A DNA stretch of 64,000 bases from Rhodococcus sp. ARC_M5 (GCF_022810405.1 NZ_JALGQE010000001.1:248001-312000); one strand, 5' to 3'; counted from the first letter of the stretch, positions 28,646-37,153 are shown. Made by a program: numbers and translations. The notes: generated from the sequence alone by a model not told the origin.

Positions 28646-29620
28646 TCAGTGCTCGGGGATGGCCACTCTGATGTGGCAGCCGAACTCGCTGTCGAGGACT
28701 TCGATGGTTCCGCCGTGCAGTTCGGTGGCCCAGCGGGCGATGCCGAGACCCAGACCTGTTCCGCCATCGGTGGATCCGCCGCGAGTGAATCGGTCGAACA
28801 CCGCATGGCGATCGGCGAGCGCGATGCCCGGGCCCTGGTCGACAACGTCGAATGCGTACGCTCCGCCGATTCGATGGGCCCGCAGCGTCACGGTGCTCGC
28901 ATCGGGGGAATGCCGCACGGCGTTGTCGACGAGGTTGGTGATCACCTGTGTCATGCGAGATCGGTCGGCCACGACTGTCGAAGCGCCCGGCGAGACGACG
29001 ATCGACACTCGTTCTCGGTGAACGGAGGTCGCATCCTCGAGGAATTGCCGCACCGCGAACTCCTCCGGGTCGATGGTGAGCACACCGCCCTCCACCCGCG
29101 ACAGGTCGAGCAGTTCGCTGACGAGGTCTCCGAGTCTTTCGGTTTGGCGCAGCGCCACCGACAGTGTCGCGGGATTCGCGTCGGTCACCCCGTCGACCAT
29201 GTTCTCGAGCACGGCACGCAGGGCAGCGATGGGCGTCTTCAACTCGTGCGAGACGTTGCCGATGAGTTCGCGGCGGTACTTCTCGGCGGCTTCCAGATCA
29301 CTCGCCATGGTGTTGAACGCCGTCGCGAGCTCGCCCACCTCGTCCCTGGACGTTGCCCGCACTCGCGTCGAATAGTCGCCTCGCGCCATCGCTGTGGCGG
29401 CCGAGGTCATCTCGCGCAGCGGTGACGTCATCCCATGGGCGACGAATTGTGTTGCGGCCAAGGACACGACGAGCGCGGCGAGGAGGGTGTAGCGAAATTG
29501 CCAGCCCGCCCCGATCCAGAAGACGACACTCGCGAGCACCAGCACGATGCCCACGACGAGCGAGACCTTGAGCTTGAACGACCGCAACGGATCCAACGGG
29601 CGCGGCAGCATGCGCGTCAT
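28646..29620 (-). CDS. Sensor histidine kinase
   Basis: A membrane kinase of 324 residues. Two closely spaced transmembrane segments (about 18-38 and 43-62) leave almost no extracellular loop, so it likely senses within the membrane or through a partner. HAMP is at about 62-115. HisKA carries H125 in GNVSHELKTPI, and the HATPase domain has the N-box NLVDNAVRHS, DQGPGI and GTGLGLGIA. It overlaps the response regulator stop as ATGA. The short membrane-embedded input resembles intramembrane-sensing kinases, and the adjacent polytopic protein is a candidate partner. Confidence 0.92.
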   Translation of the reverse strand: MTRMLPRPLDPLRSFKLKVSLVVGIVLVLASVVFWIGAGWQFRYTLLAALVVSLAATQFVAHGMTSPLREMTSAATAMARGDYSTRVRATSRDEVGELATAFNTMASDLEAAEKYRRELIGNVSHELKTPIAALRAVLENMVDGVTDANPATLSVALRQTERLGDLVSELLDLSRVEGGVLTIDPEEFAVRQFLEDATSVHRERVSIVVSPGASTVVADRSRMTQVITNLVDNAVRHSPDASTVTLRAHRIGGAYAFDVVDQGPGIALADRHAVFDRFTRGGSTDGGTGLGLGIARWATELHGGTIEVLDSEFGCHIRVAIPEH

Positions 29621-30291
29621 CGCGGCGACTCCACGGCGTAGCCCACGCCGTGCACGGTGCGGATGAGCTCGCCACCGAGTTTGCGACGCAACGCTTTCAC
29701 GTGAGAATCGACCGTCCTACTGCTGGCCGAATCGGCCCAGCCCCACAGTTCCGACAGCAGCGTTTCCCGCGAGACCGCAGTGCGCGGCCGAGCGGCAAGA
29801 TAGGCGAGAATGTCGAATTCTGTTCTGGTCAAGTGAATGTCACCGGAGGAATTGGTCACCCGCCGTTCCCGGTGATCGATCTGCACGTCACCGACTCGAA
29901 CCGCGTGGGGTTCGGCGGCCACCGAACGCTCGGCACGCCGAACCAGGGCATGCACGCGAGCGACCAACTCGCGCATACTGAACGGCTTACCCAGGTAGTC
30001 GTCCGCGCCGACGCCCAGGCCGACGAGCATGTCCGTCTCGTCGGACTTGGCGGTCAACATCAGCACCGGGACCGGGCGGGAGGCCTGGATACGGCGGCAC
30101 ACTTCGAGCCCGTCGAACCCGGGCAGCATCAGATCGAGCACCACCACGTCGGGATCGATCCGGGCGCACGCGTCGACGGCAGACGGGCCGTCGGCGGCGG
30201 TGACGACCTCGTACCCTTCGCCGCGCAGCCGAGCTGCGACGGCCTCGGAGATCGTGGGCTCGTCGTCGACGACAAGAACTGTGCGGCTCAT
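29617..30291 (-). CDS. OmpR-family response regulator
   Basis: A DNA-binding regulator of 224 residues. The receiver domain has DDE, phosphoacceptor D53 in VVLDLMLP and the lysine of YLGKPFSM. The C-terminal winged helix ends HGVGYAVESPR. ATG 30291 is followed by the typical MSRTVLVVDDE; the eight-residue longer form lacks support. First gene of the regulator-kinase-membrane protein series on the minus strand. Confidence 0.93.
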   Translation of the reverse strand: MSRTVLVVDDEPTISEAVAARLRGEGYEVVTAADGPSAVDACARIDPDVVVLDLMLPGFDGLEVCRRIQASRPVPVLMLTAKSDETDMLVGLGVGADDYLGKPFSMRELVARVHALVRRAERSVAAEPHAVRVGDVQIDHRERRVTNSSGDIHLTRTEFDILAYLAARPRTAVSRETLLSELWGWADSASSRTVDSHVKALRRKLGGELIRTVHGVGYAVESPR

Positions 30292-30460
30292 GAGAACTGA
30301 CCCTAGAGGGCGCACGTGGAGGAGCCCGTCGGGAAATGTGGAGGTTCGGTGAAGGTTGAGGCCAGGCGCTTCACGTCGAGTCGGGACACGGTCCTGACAC
30401 TCCGGCCGGCGTCACCGAGCGGTACGGCGACCAGCCCTTGGCCACCGACCCTGGGCGTTT

Positions 30461-31708
30461 CTATGCGGCGGAACGCTTGTCCATCCACATGGCGGTTGCC
30501 AGCACACCGAGACCGGCCACCGCCAGGCCCGAGCCGACGGCGGCAGGTGCCGTGTAGCCGAAGCCTGCGGCGATCACGGCTCCACCGACTGCCGCTCCGA
30601 TGGCGTTGGCCAGGTTGAACGCTGCGTGGTTGAGCGACGCGGCGAGCGTCTGAGCGTCCTCCGCAACATCCATCAGACGAGTTTGTAGTCCGGGGACCAC
30701 CGACGAGCCGGATGCCCCGATCAGGAAGACGAGAAGCAGCGCGGTCACCGGGTTGTGTGCCGCCACCACGAACGCGGCCAGGGACACGGCCGTTGCGGCC
30801 AGGCCGACGAAGGTGCCCTTGAGCTGGTACCGGTCGGCGAGCCATCCGCCTGCATAGTTTCCGGCGACCATTCCGAGTCCGTAGATCATCAGGGCGACCG
30901 GAACGAGCGCGCGGGCGAGACCGGCGACGTCGGTCAGAGTCGACGCGATGTACGTGTACACCGCGAACATGCCACCGAATCCGACGATGCCCACGAACAG
31001 GGTCATCCACACCTGGCTGCGGCGCAGTGCGCCCAGCTCGGTGATGGGACTGGTGGTCGGCATGGCGTCGAGTCGTGGCATCCAGAGGACGAGTGCGGCG
31101 ACGGTGAGGGCACCGATGACCGCCACGAGAGTGAATGCACTGCGCCATCCCAGCGCCTGCCCGATCCAGGTCGCCACCGGCACGCCGACGACGTTGGCCA
31201 CCGAGAGTCCCATCATCACCATCGCGACGGCCTTGGCTCGCTTGCCCGGTTCGGCGAGGTGGGCAGCCACGAGGGCCGCCACACCGAAGTACGCACCGTG
31301 AGGCAGACCTGCGACGAACCGCGAGGCCACCAACTCGTCGAAGCTGGGTGCGAAGACGGTGCCGAGGTTGCCGAGGGTGAAGGCCACCATCAGTGCCAGC
31401 AACAACATCCGGCGCGGAACGCGGGCAGCCAGGGCCGCGATGGTCGGTGCGCCGACGACCACGCCGAGCGCGTACGCGGAGATCATGTGGCCCGCGGAGG
31501 GCTCGGAGATCCCCATCGTCGTCGCTATGTCCGGCAGCAGTCCCATCGACGCGAACTCCGTGGTGCCGATCCCGAATCCGCCGATGGACAGCGCCAACAT
31601 CGCGAGCTTGCGGCGGGTCGAGTGCGGTCGATGACTGACACTCAGGCCACTCGACACCTTGCCGCGCACAGCGCTGACTCGGGACAGAGCGGAATCGGTG
31701 ACAGTCAC
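30461..31708 (-). CDS. MFS transporter (DHA1, AraJ/Cml-type exporter)
   Basis: Major facilitator of 415 residues with 12 predicted membrane helices. GIGTTEFASMGLLPDIA in TM1 and the AYALGVVVGAPTIAALAARVPRR loop, the DHA1 motif A-like segment, are typical of AraJ/chloramphenicol exporter relatives. Proton-coupled export of drugs or sugars is the likely role. I start at GTG 31708 because GAAGGTAG lies 8 nt upstream; no ATG is near, and the longer open frame is not family-like. It is divergent from the methionine leader region. Confidence 0.88.
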   Translation of the reverse strand: MTVTDSALSRVSAVRGKVSSGLSVSHRPHSTRRKLAMLALSIGGFGIGTTEFASMGLLPDIATTMGISEPSAGHMISAYALGVVVGAPTIAALAARVPRRMLLLALMVAFTLGNLGTVFAPSFDELVASRFVAGLPHGAYFGVAALVAAHLAEPGKRAKAVAMVMMGLSVANVVGVPVATWIGQALGWRSAFTLVAVIGALTVAALVLWMPRLDAMPTTSPITELGALRRSQVWMTLFVGIVGFGGMFAVYTYIASTLTDVAGLARALVPVALMIYGLGMVAGNYAGGWLADRYQLKGTFVGLAATAVSLAAFVVAAHNPVTALLLVFLIGASGSSVVPGLQTRLMDVAEDAQTLAASLNHAAFNLANAIGAAVGGAVIAAGFGYTAPAAVGSGLAVAGLGVLATAMWMDKRSAA

Positions 31709-31924
31709 AGCGGTACTACCTTCGTATGCATCAGGGGAAACGAGCAAGAACTTCGAGTCGGCGAGCGACCGCGACGGTGGCACGACCCCGTAGGGAACGC
31801 ACCTGCAGTCCATTGTCTTCCTCGAATCGACGAGCTTTCGAGTTTCTCCGTGGTGATTGTGCTCACCAGAGCATCTGCTCGAGCTCTACCCGAGCCCTTC
31901 TTCCTGCGGCACTGCCGTACCCGC

Positions 31925-31930
31925 TAAGAT
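31925..31930 (+). promoter_or_regulatory. -10 hexamer TAAGAT before the riboswitch
   Basis: TAAGAT lies about 9 nt upstream of the first conserved riboswitch base (31939), so transcription would begin at the aptamer. TTCCTG at 31901-31906 with an 18-bp spacer is a poor but possible -35. Confidence 0.5.
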
Positions 31931-31938
31931 CTTCGCCA

Positions 31939-32056
31939 GGTCATGAGTGCCAGCATCGAGCCCCGGCTTGCTGGCCGGCAACCCTCCAACCGCGGTGGGG
32001 TGCCCCGGGTGAACGACCAGGCCGATCCGGCACGCCAGTGCCGGATCGACAAGCGC
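31939..32056 (+). promoter_or_regulatory. SAM-IV riboswitch aptamer
   Basis: The conserved core is present: GGTCATGAGTGCCAGC, AGCCCCGGCTTGCTGG, GGCAACCCTCCAACCGCGG, TGGGGTGCCCCGGGTGA and GACCAGG in the correct order. A GATCCGGCA/TGCCGGATC stem follows at 32023-32047. These blocks match the actinobacterial SAM-IV class, known upstream of methionine genes, and not the shorter SAM-II or SAM-V classes. It binds S-adenosylmethionine in the nascent RNA and should lower metY-metX expression when SAM is plentiful. Confidence 0.92.
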
Positions 32057-32119
32057 GGGTCCGCAGGAAGCGGACCCACTGAACCTTCGGACCTCAGGGT
32101 CCGAAGCCTGTCAGGAGGT
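32057..32119 (+). promoter_or_regulatory. Expression platform: two hairpins and a possible anti-SD pairing
   Basis: Two perfect 8-bp hairpins follow the aptamer (32057-32077 and 32086-32105, the latter with loop TCAG). Neither has a T-tract, so control is probably at translation. ACCTC at 32091-32095, in the second hairpin, can instead pair with GAGGT at 32115-32119, which is part of the AGGAGG SD of the leader ORF. The mutual exclusion is inferred from base pairing only. Confidence 0.5.
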
Positions 32120-32125
32120 TCTCTC

Positions 32126-32197
32126 ATGTGTTGCTGTACCGATACGCCCCGTAGCGCTCGACTTCTCGAGCTTCATTCGACATTCGATTCGTCTTAG
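32126..32197 (+). CDS. Cysteine-rich leader peptide (uORF) upstream of metY
   Basis: A 23-residue ORF beginning MCCCTDTPRSARL, with three consecutive Cys codons directly after the start. The SD AGGAGG at 32113-32118, 7 nt before ATG, is one of the strongest in the window, which argues that it is translated. Short actinobacterial ORFs with Cys runs are known as cysteine-sensing attenuators in Mycobacterium smegmatis. Ribosome stalling at the Cys codons could signal low cysteine or Cys-tRNA to the sulphur gene metY. The stop lies 35 nt before the metY ATG and overlaps the operator-like site. Confidence 0.7.
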   Translation: MCCCTDTPRSARLLELHSTFDSS

Positions 32198-32210
32198 ACA
32201 GACTCGTCTC
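32195..32210. promoter_or_regulatory. TAGAC-N6-GTCTC site, McbR-operator-like
   Basis: TAGAC at 32195-32199 and GTCTC at 32206-32210 with exactly six bases between differ by one base from the Corynebacterium glutamicum McbR operator TAGAC-N6-GTCTA, which controls metY there. An overlapping GTCT...AGAC repeat starts at 32191. No McbR-like gene is in this window, so the binder is unknown. Confidence 0.4.
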
Positions 32211-32232
32211 AGAAAACGGAGTATCACCAGCC

Positions 32233-33582
32233 ATGACCGATTCGACCCCAGACGTCGTCGACGCCACCGGAGCTCCCACCGAGGATCCGTTCACGGACCC
32301 CTCGGCCGAGTGGAGCTTCGAGACCAAGCAGATCCACTCCGGTCAGACCCCGGACGGCACCACGAACGCTCGCGCGTTGCCGATCTACCAGACCACCTCG
32401 TACACGTTCGACAACACCGATCACGCGGCTGCATTGTTCGGTCTCGCCGAGCCGGGCAACATCTACACCCGCATCATCAACCCCACGCAGGATGTCGTCG
32501 AGCAGCGCATCGCCGCACTCGAGGGCGGCGTTACGGCACTACTGGTGGCGTCGGGTCAAGCCGCCGAAACGTTCGCGATTCTCAACCTCGCGGAAGCAGG
32601 CGACCACATCGTCTCGAGCCCGCGCCTCTACGGCGGCACGTACAACCTGTTCCACTACACACTCCCCAAGCTGGGCATCACCGTCTCGTTCGTCGACGAT
32701 CCCGACGACCTCGAGCAGTGGCGCGCCGCGATCACTCCGTCGACCAAGGCCTTCTACGGCGAGTCGATCTCCAACCCGAAGAACGACATTCTCGACATCC
32801 CCGGGATCTCGGCAGTGGCCCACGAGAACGGCATCCCGCTGATCGTGGACAACACCGTGGCGACTCCGTACCTGTTGCAGCCGCTGAAGCACGGTGCCGA
32901 CATCGTGGTGCACTCGGCGACGAAATACCTCGGCGGGCACGGAACGGCCATCGCGGGCGTCATCGTCGACGGTGGCACCTTCGATTGGACGCAGGGCCGT
33001 CATCCCAACTTCACCACCGCGGATCCCAGCTACCACGGCGTCGTGTTCGCCGATCTGGGTGCGCCCGCGTTCGCATTGAAGGCACGCGTTCAACTGTTGC
33101 GTGACATCGGTGCTGCGGTCTCGCCGTTCAACGCCTTCCTCATCAGTCAGGGTCTGGAGACATTGAGCCTGCGGATCGAGCGGCATGTGGCGAACGCTCA
33201 GAAGGTGGCAGCCTTCCTCGCCGGACGCGAGGATGTCGTCTCGATCAACTACGCCGGACTCGAATCGTCCCCGTGGTACCAGCGCGGGCAGGAATTGTTG
33301 CCGAAGGGCCAGGGCGCGATCATCGCGTTCGAGCTGCAGGGTGGTGTGGACGCGGGTAAGAAGTTCGTCGACGCTCTGACTCTGCACAGCCATGTCGCTA
33401 ACATCGGAGACGTGCGTTCACTCGTCATCCACCCCGCATCCACCACGCATTCCCAGCTGACCCCCGAAGAGCAACTGGCATCGGGCGTCACGCCCGGCCT
33501 GGTGCGTCTCGCCGTGGGCATCGAAGGAATCGACGACATCATCGCCGATCTAGAGGTCGGATTCAGCGCGGCGGCATCTTGA
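32233..33582 (+). CDS. metY: O-acetylhomoserine sulfhydrylase
   Basis: PLP enzyme of 449 residues in the Cys/Met metabolism family; it replaces the acetyl group of O-acetylhomoserine with sulphide to give homocysteine. The PLP lysine is K231 in [13 protein letters not shown]. The phosphate-binding [13 protein letters not shown] and [12 protein letters not shown] segments and the C-terminal [15 protein letters not shown] substrate loop are present. GGAG lies 9-10 nt before ATG 32233. Its TGA overlaps the metX start (TTGA). It lies behind the SAM-IV riboswitch and the Cys leader, which suits an enzyme joining sulphur and methionine supply. Confidence 0.96.
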   Translation: MTDSTPDVVDATGAPTEDPFTDPSAEWSFETKQIHSGQTPDGTTNARALPIYQTTSYTFDNTDHAAALFGLAEPGNIYTRIINPTQDVVEQRIAALEGGVTALLVASGQAAETFAILNLAEAGDHIVSSPRLYGGTYNLFHYTLPKLGITVSFVDDPDDLEQWRAAITPSTKAFYGESISNPKNDILDIPGISAVAHENGIPLIVDNTVATPYLLQPLKHGADIVVHSATKYLGGHGTAIAGVIVDGGTFDWTQGRHPNFTTADPSYHGVVFADLGAPAFALKARVQLLRDIGAAVSPFNAFLISQGLETLSLRIERHVANAQKVAAFLAGREDVVSINYAGLESSPWYQRGQELLPKGQGAIIAFELQGGVDAGKKFVDALTLHSHVANIGDVRSLVIHPASTTHSQLTPEEQLASGVTPGLVRLAVGIEGIDDIIADLEVGFSAAAS

Positions 33583-34724
33583 GTCACAGCTGCGACACAG
33601 GCGTTCGTCCGGAGGCGGTTCTTCCGTCTCCGGACGGGCGGTTGGGAACCATCGACATCGGCGGTCTCGATCTCGAGAACGGCGCGCGAATCCCCGAGGT
33701 CACCGTCGCGGTGCAGCGGTGGGGCGAACTCGCCACCGACCGCAGCAACGTCGTGCTGGTCGAACACGCCCTCACCGGGGACTCGCATGTGTCCGGTCCG
33801 CCGGACGCCGATCACGCTCTGCCAGGTTGGTGGAACGGAATGGTCGGTCCCGGCTGCCCCATCGACACCGACGAGTGGTGCGTCGTGGCGACCAACGTGC
33901 TCGGTGGCTGCGGCGGTACCACGGGCCCGAGCAGCGTCTCTCCCGACGGAACGCCCTACGGGTCTCGCTTCCCGGACATCTCCATCCGCGATCAGGTCGC
34001 TGCCGAGGCGGCCGTGGCCGACGTCCTCGGAATCGAGCGGTTCGCAGCCGTCGTCGGCGGCTCGATGGGCGGGATGCGCACACTCGAATGGATCGTGGGC
34101 CATCCCGACCGAGTGGCTGCCGCGTTGGTCCTCGCGGTCGGTGCCAGGGCAACTGCCGACCAGATCGGTACGCAGACAACGCAAATCGCCGCGATCAAGG
34201 CAGATCCAGGATGGCTCGGTGGCAACTATCACGACACCGGCACCTCGCCGACGGCCGGACTCGGCATCGCTCGGCGCATCGCGCACCTGACGTACCGGAC
34301 CGAGAGCGAACTCGACATCAGGTTCGCAAACTCACCGCAGAACGACGAAGACCCGTGGGCCGGTGGCAGATACTCCGCACAGAGCTACCTCGAGCATCAG
34401 GCTGCCAAGCTCGTCAACCGGTTCGACGCTGCGACGTACGTCCTGCTCAGCGAGGCGATGAACCGCCACGATGTGGGCCGCGGCCGCGGCGGAGTGGCCG
34501 AAGCCCTTGCGTCCACAGCTGTTCCGACCATCGTCGGCGGAGTCGATTCCGATCGGCTGTATCCGCTTCGACTGCAGAAGGAGATCGCTCGCGAACTCCC
34601 CCAGTGCCGAGGACTCGAAGTGATCCAGTCTCGTGACGGACACGACGGCTTCCTCACCGAGGCCGATTCGGTGGCGAAGCTGCTCGCCGAGACGATGGAG
34701 CTGGCCCGCCTCGGACGACGCTGA
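33579..34724 (+). CDS. metX: Homoserine O-acetyltransferase
   Basis: Alpha/beta-hydrolase-fold acyltransferase of 381 residues that forms O-acetylhomoserine, the substrate of MetY. The nucleophile S162 lies in [14 protein letters not shown], the catalytic Asp in [11 protein letters not shown] and the His in [11 protein letters not shown]. The start is TTG 33579, which overlaps the metY stop as TTGA; relatives begin at about this point, so translation probably depends on termination of metY. The pair supplies the last steps to homocysteine. Confidence 0.95.
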   Translation: MSHSCDTGVRPEAVLPSPDGRLGTIDIGGLDLENGARIPEVTVAVQRWGELATDRSNVVLVEHALTGDSHVSGPPDADHALPGWWNGMVGPGCPIDTDEWCVVATNVLGGCGGTTGPSSVSPDGTPYGSRFPDISIRDQVAAEAAVADVLGIERFAAVVGGSMGGMRTLEWIVGHPDRVAAALVLAVGARATADQIGTQTTQIAAIKADPGWLGGNYHDTGTSPTAGLGIARRIAHLTYRTESELDIRFANSPQNDEDPWAGGRYSAQSYLEHQAAKLVNRFDAATYVLLSEAMNRHDVGRGRGGVAEALASTAVPTIVGGVDSDRLYPLRLQKEIARELPQCRGLEVIQSRDGHDGFLTEADSVAKLLAETMELARLGRR

Positions 34725-34760
34725 CGCCGCTCTTGTCCGGACCGGCGCGTCGGCCCTGAG

Positions 34761-35078
34761 TCAGTCGGTTCCCAACGGATCGATCGACAGCGACAGGAAC
34801 ACGATCGCTCCGCCGACGCAGCCCAGCGCCAGCACATCGAACCCGCGGCTGCGTACTTGCAGTGTGCCGACACGGGTTTCGGGTAGACACAGCCGCAACA
34901 CGGCTGCGAGCAGCGCGGCACACCCGAAGATGAACGAACCGCGCCGCCAGCGATCGGCCAGCACCAGGATCAGCGCGGCGAGGACGACGACCGAGACTGC
35001 GACGATCGGTAGGTTGCGCGCAACTGCCGCGCGAAATCCCGCGTCGGGCTCGCTCCGCGCATCCTCTGTGTCGTTCAC
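34761..35078 (-). CDS. DUF3017 small membrane protein
   Basis: A 105-residue protein with an acidic N-terminus (VNDTEDARSEPD) and three hydrophobic segments at about 20-40, 46-62 and 80-98. The RRGSFIFGCAALLAAVLRL and LPETRVGTLQVRSRGFDVL segments match DUF3017, which lies next to folD across Corynebacteriales (Rv3355c). The start is GTG 35078, 11 bp after the folD stop. Function is unknown. It converges on metX. Confidence 0.88.
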   Translation of the reverse strand: MNDTEDARSEPDAGFRAAVARNLPIVAVSVVVLAALILVLADRWRRGSFIFGCAALLAAVLRLCLPETRVGTLQVRSRGFDVLALGCVGGAIVFLSLSIDPLGTD

Positions 35079-35089
35079 GTCCGGTTCGC

Positions 35090-35947
35090 TCAGTTCTCGG
35101 CGGCGACGCGTTCGGCGCGCTCGACGACATTGGTGAGCAGGAAGGCCCGCGTCAGCGGTCCGACGCCGCCGGGGTTGGGCGACAGGAATCCGGCCACCTC
35201 CGCGACACCGTCGGCGACATCGCCGCGCAGTCCGTCCTCGGTGCGGGTCACCCCGACGTCGAGCACGGCAGCGCCGGGCTTGACCATGTCCGCAGTGATC
35301 AATCCGGGCACCCCGGCCGCGGCGATGACGATGTCTGCGCGTGAGACCTCGGCCGCCAGATCGCGAGTTCCGGTGTGGCACAACGTGACCGTCGAGTTCT
35401 CCGAACGTCTCGTGAGCAGCAGGCCGATGGGTCGCCCGACCGTCACACCGCGGCCGATGACCACCGCGTGCGCACCGTCGAGCTCGACGTCGTACCGGCG
35501 GAGCAGGTGCACGATCCCGCGAGGCGTACACGGCAGTGCGGCCTCCTTGCCGAGCACGAGACGGCCGAGGTTGATCGGGTGCAGACCGTCCGCGTCCTTG
35601 TCCGGATCTATTCGCTCGAGGGCAGCATTCTCGTCGAGATGTTTCGGCAACGGCAGCTGGACGATGTAACCCGTGCAATCGGGGTTGGCATTGAGTTCGT
35701 CGATGACGGCTTCGAGATCCGCTTGGGTGATGTCCGCAGGCAGGTCTCGACGAATCGAGGTGATGCCGACCTTGGCGCAGTCGTTGTGCTTGCCCCGGAC
35801 GTACGCGGCCGAACCGGGATCGTCGCCCACCAACACGGTCGCCAGACCCGGGGTGATGCCCTTCTCACGCAGCGTCGCCACGCGGGCGGTGAGATCGACG
35901 AATATCTCGTCACGGGTCGCTTTGCCATCGAGAATCGTTGCAGTCAC
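35090..35947 (-). CDS. folD: Bifunctional methylenetetrahydrofolate dehydrogenase/cyclohydrolase
   Basis: Cytosolic one-carbon enzyme of 285 residues interconverting 5,10-methylene- and 10-formyl-tetrahydrofolate with NADP. The catalytic lysine is in [23 protein letters not shown] and [11 protein letters not shown] form the folate site, and [16 protein letters not shown] plus [12 protein letters not shown] form the nucleotide site and C-terminal signature. The start is GTG 35947. It is the upstream partner of the DUF3017 gene. One-carbon supply sits beside the methionine genes. Confidence 0.96.
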   Translation of the reverse strand: MTATILDGKATRDEIFVDLTARVATLREKGITPGLATVLVGDDPGSAAYVRGKHNDCAKVGITSIRRDLPADITQADLEAVIDELNANPDCTGYIVQLPLPKHLDENAALERIDPDKDADGLHPINLGRLVLGKEAALPCTPRGIVHLLRRYDVELDGAHAVVIGRGVTVGRPIGLLLTRRSENSTVTLCHTGTRDLAAEVSRADIVIAAAGVPGLITADMVKPGAAVLDVGVTRTEDGLRGDVADGVAEVAGFLSPNPGGVGPLTRAFLLTNVVERAERVAAEN

Positions 35948-36003
35948 CCGGTCATTGTTCCAGGTTCGGCGTCAGCAGCGGCGCGCCGGTCCGGTCACCG
36001 CCG

Positions 36004-36612
36004 TCAGCCCTCGACGACGAGCCCCTGTGCTCCCGCGTGCGCCACGGCCTGCATCAGTTCGATCTTCGCGTTACGCAAGCTCGCGCTCACCCACAGCGAT
36101 GCGTCGGCGACGGCTCCGCGGAGATCGGCATCGTCGAACTTCGCATCGACGGTACGGGCACCTGTGAAATCGACCGAGCGTGCAGTGGCCTTCCGAAAGT
36201 CTGCGGAGACAAGGTTCGCTTCCCGCATCCGGCACCCCGTCAGATCGAGGCCCCGAAGGTCCGCGTTGCCCAGTGACGCGAGGGTGAAGTCGACCTCGTC
36301 GTACGTCGCTGGACGCATGCGACTGTCGACGAACATCGACCCCATCATGGTCGAGTGACGAAAAGTGCTGTGCTGCAGATTGGTACGAGTGAAGGTGCAC
36401 GATCGAAATGCGGAGTTCGTGTGAATCGATTCGGTCAGGTCGGTGCCGGTGAAGTCGCATTCGGTGAACACCACCGACTCGGTTCGGACGCCGCTCATGT
36501 CCGCGTCGCGGAAGGTGCACCGCACGAATTGCCTGCCGGTCCACTCCTGCCCGTCCAGTCGCGTGTCGGAAAAGTCCTCGCCGATCGTCTGTTCGTCGTC
36601 CACCTGCCCCAT
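36004..36612 (-). CDS. mfpA: MfpA-like pentapeptide-repeat protein
   Basis: A 202-residue right-handed beta-helix protein of pentapeptide repeats (A(D/N)LxX pattern from about residue 25 to 185). It aligns closely in memory with M. tuberculosis MfpA (Rv3361c), for example SAFRSCTF, LQHSTF, LRPxTxDDVDFTL-like and LRGLDLTGCRMRE segments. MfpA mimics DNA, binds DNA gyrase and can lower fluoroquinolone susceptibility. The N-terminus is about 20 residues longer than in the mycobacterial protein. ATG 36612 lies 33 bp from the divergent methyltransferase. The roadblock/GTPase partner genes mfpB-E, which usually precede mfpA, are not in the window. Confidence 0.85.
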   Translation of the reverse strand: MGQVDDEQTIGEDFSDTRLDGQEWTGRQFVRCTFRDADMSGVRTESVVFTECDFTGTDLTESIHTNSAFRSCTFTRTNLQHSTFRHSTMMGSMFVDSRMRPATYDEVDFTLASLGNADLRGLDLTGCRMREANLVSADFRKATARSVDFTGARTVDAKFDDADLRGAVADASLWVSASLRNAKIELMQAVAHAGAQGLVVEG

Positions 36613-36645
36613 ACTTCCCGGGTTCGTGATGGCAGAGTGAACCGG

Positions 36646-37110
36646 GTGTTTCGACTCATGTTCTTCGAGCCCCGCATCCCACAGAACACCGGAAACGCGA
36701 TTCGCCTGGTCGCCGGGACCGGCTGCGAACTGCACCTGGTGGGCCCGCTCGGCTTCGACATGTCCGAACCGAAGCTCAAGCGGGCCGGGCTCGACTACCA
36801 CGATCTGGCGTCGGTGACGGTGCATGCCGACCTGCCGTCGGCCTGGTCAGCGATGGCTCCGACGCGTGTGTTCGCCTTCACCGCCCACGCGACCCGGTCC
36901 TACGCCGACGTCGCGTACGAACCCGGCGATGTCCTCCTCTTCGGGCCGGAACCCACCGGGTTGCCCGACGACGTCTTGGACGACCCACACGTGACCGATC
37001 GACTGCGAATCCCCATGATCCCCGGCCGCCGATCCCTGAACCTGGCCAACGCGGCGGCGGTCACGATGTACGAGGCCTGGCGGCAACACGGCTATCAGGG
37101 CAGCGTCTGA
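36646..37110 (+). CDS. SpoU-type tRNA 2'-O-methyltransferase (TrmL-like)
   Basis: SPOUT-family methyltransferase of 154 residues with the knotted SAM-binding C-terminus. PRIPQNTGNAIR and CELHLVGPLGF form motif 1, LLFGPEPTGLP motif 2 and IPMIPGRRSLNLANAAAV motif 3. The size and motifs fit TrmL, which modifies the wobble nucleotide of tRNA-Leu; Rv3366 (spoU) is the positional orthologue. GTG 36646 is chosen because VFRLMFFEPRI matches the mycobacterial N-terminus. The 33-bp gap to mfpA must hold both promoters. Confidence 0.9.
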   Translation: MFRLMFFEPRIPQNTGNAIRLVAGTGCELHLVGPLGFDMSEPKLKRAGLDYHDLASVTVHADLPSAWSAMAPTRVFAFTAHATRSYADVAYEPGDVLLFGPEPTGLPDDVLDDPHVTDRLRIPMIPGRRSLNLANAAAVTMYEAWRQHGYQGSV

Positions 37111-37115
37111 CGGGT

Positions 37116-37146
37116 TTGCGTTCGAGCGCGCTCGAAGTCATAGCGT
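37116..37146 (+). promoter_or_regulatory. MerR-style promoter: 19-bp spacer holding a 16-bp palindrome
   Basis: TTGCGT (37116-37121) and TAGCGT (37141-37146) are separated by 19 bp, the long spacer typical of MerR-controlled promoters. The perfect palindrome TTCGAGCGCGCTCGAA occupies 37121-37136 within it. The ATG of the SDR gene follows the -10 by 7 bp, consistent with a leaderless mRNA. A MerR gene lies downstream in the same unit. Confidence 0.55.
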
Positions 37147-37153
37147 GCGTTTC

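Noticed and set aside
31939-32056. SAM-I, SAM-II or cobalamin riboswitch in front of metY
   Set aside because: The ordered conserved blocks match SAM-IV; SAM-I kink-turn and cobalamin B12-box elements are not seen.
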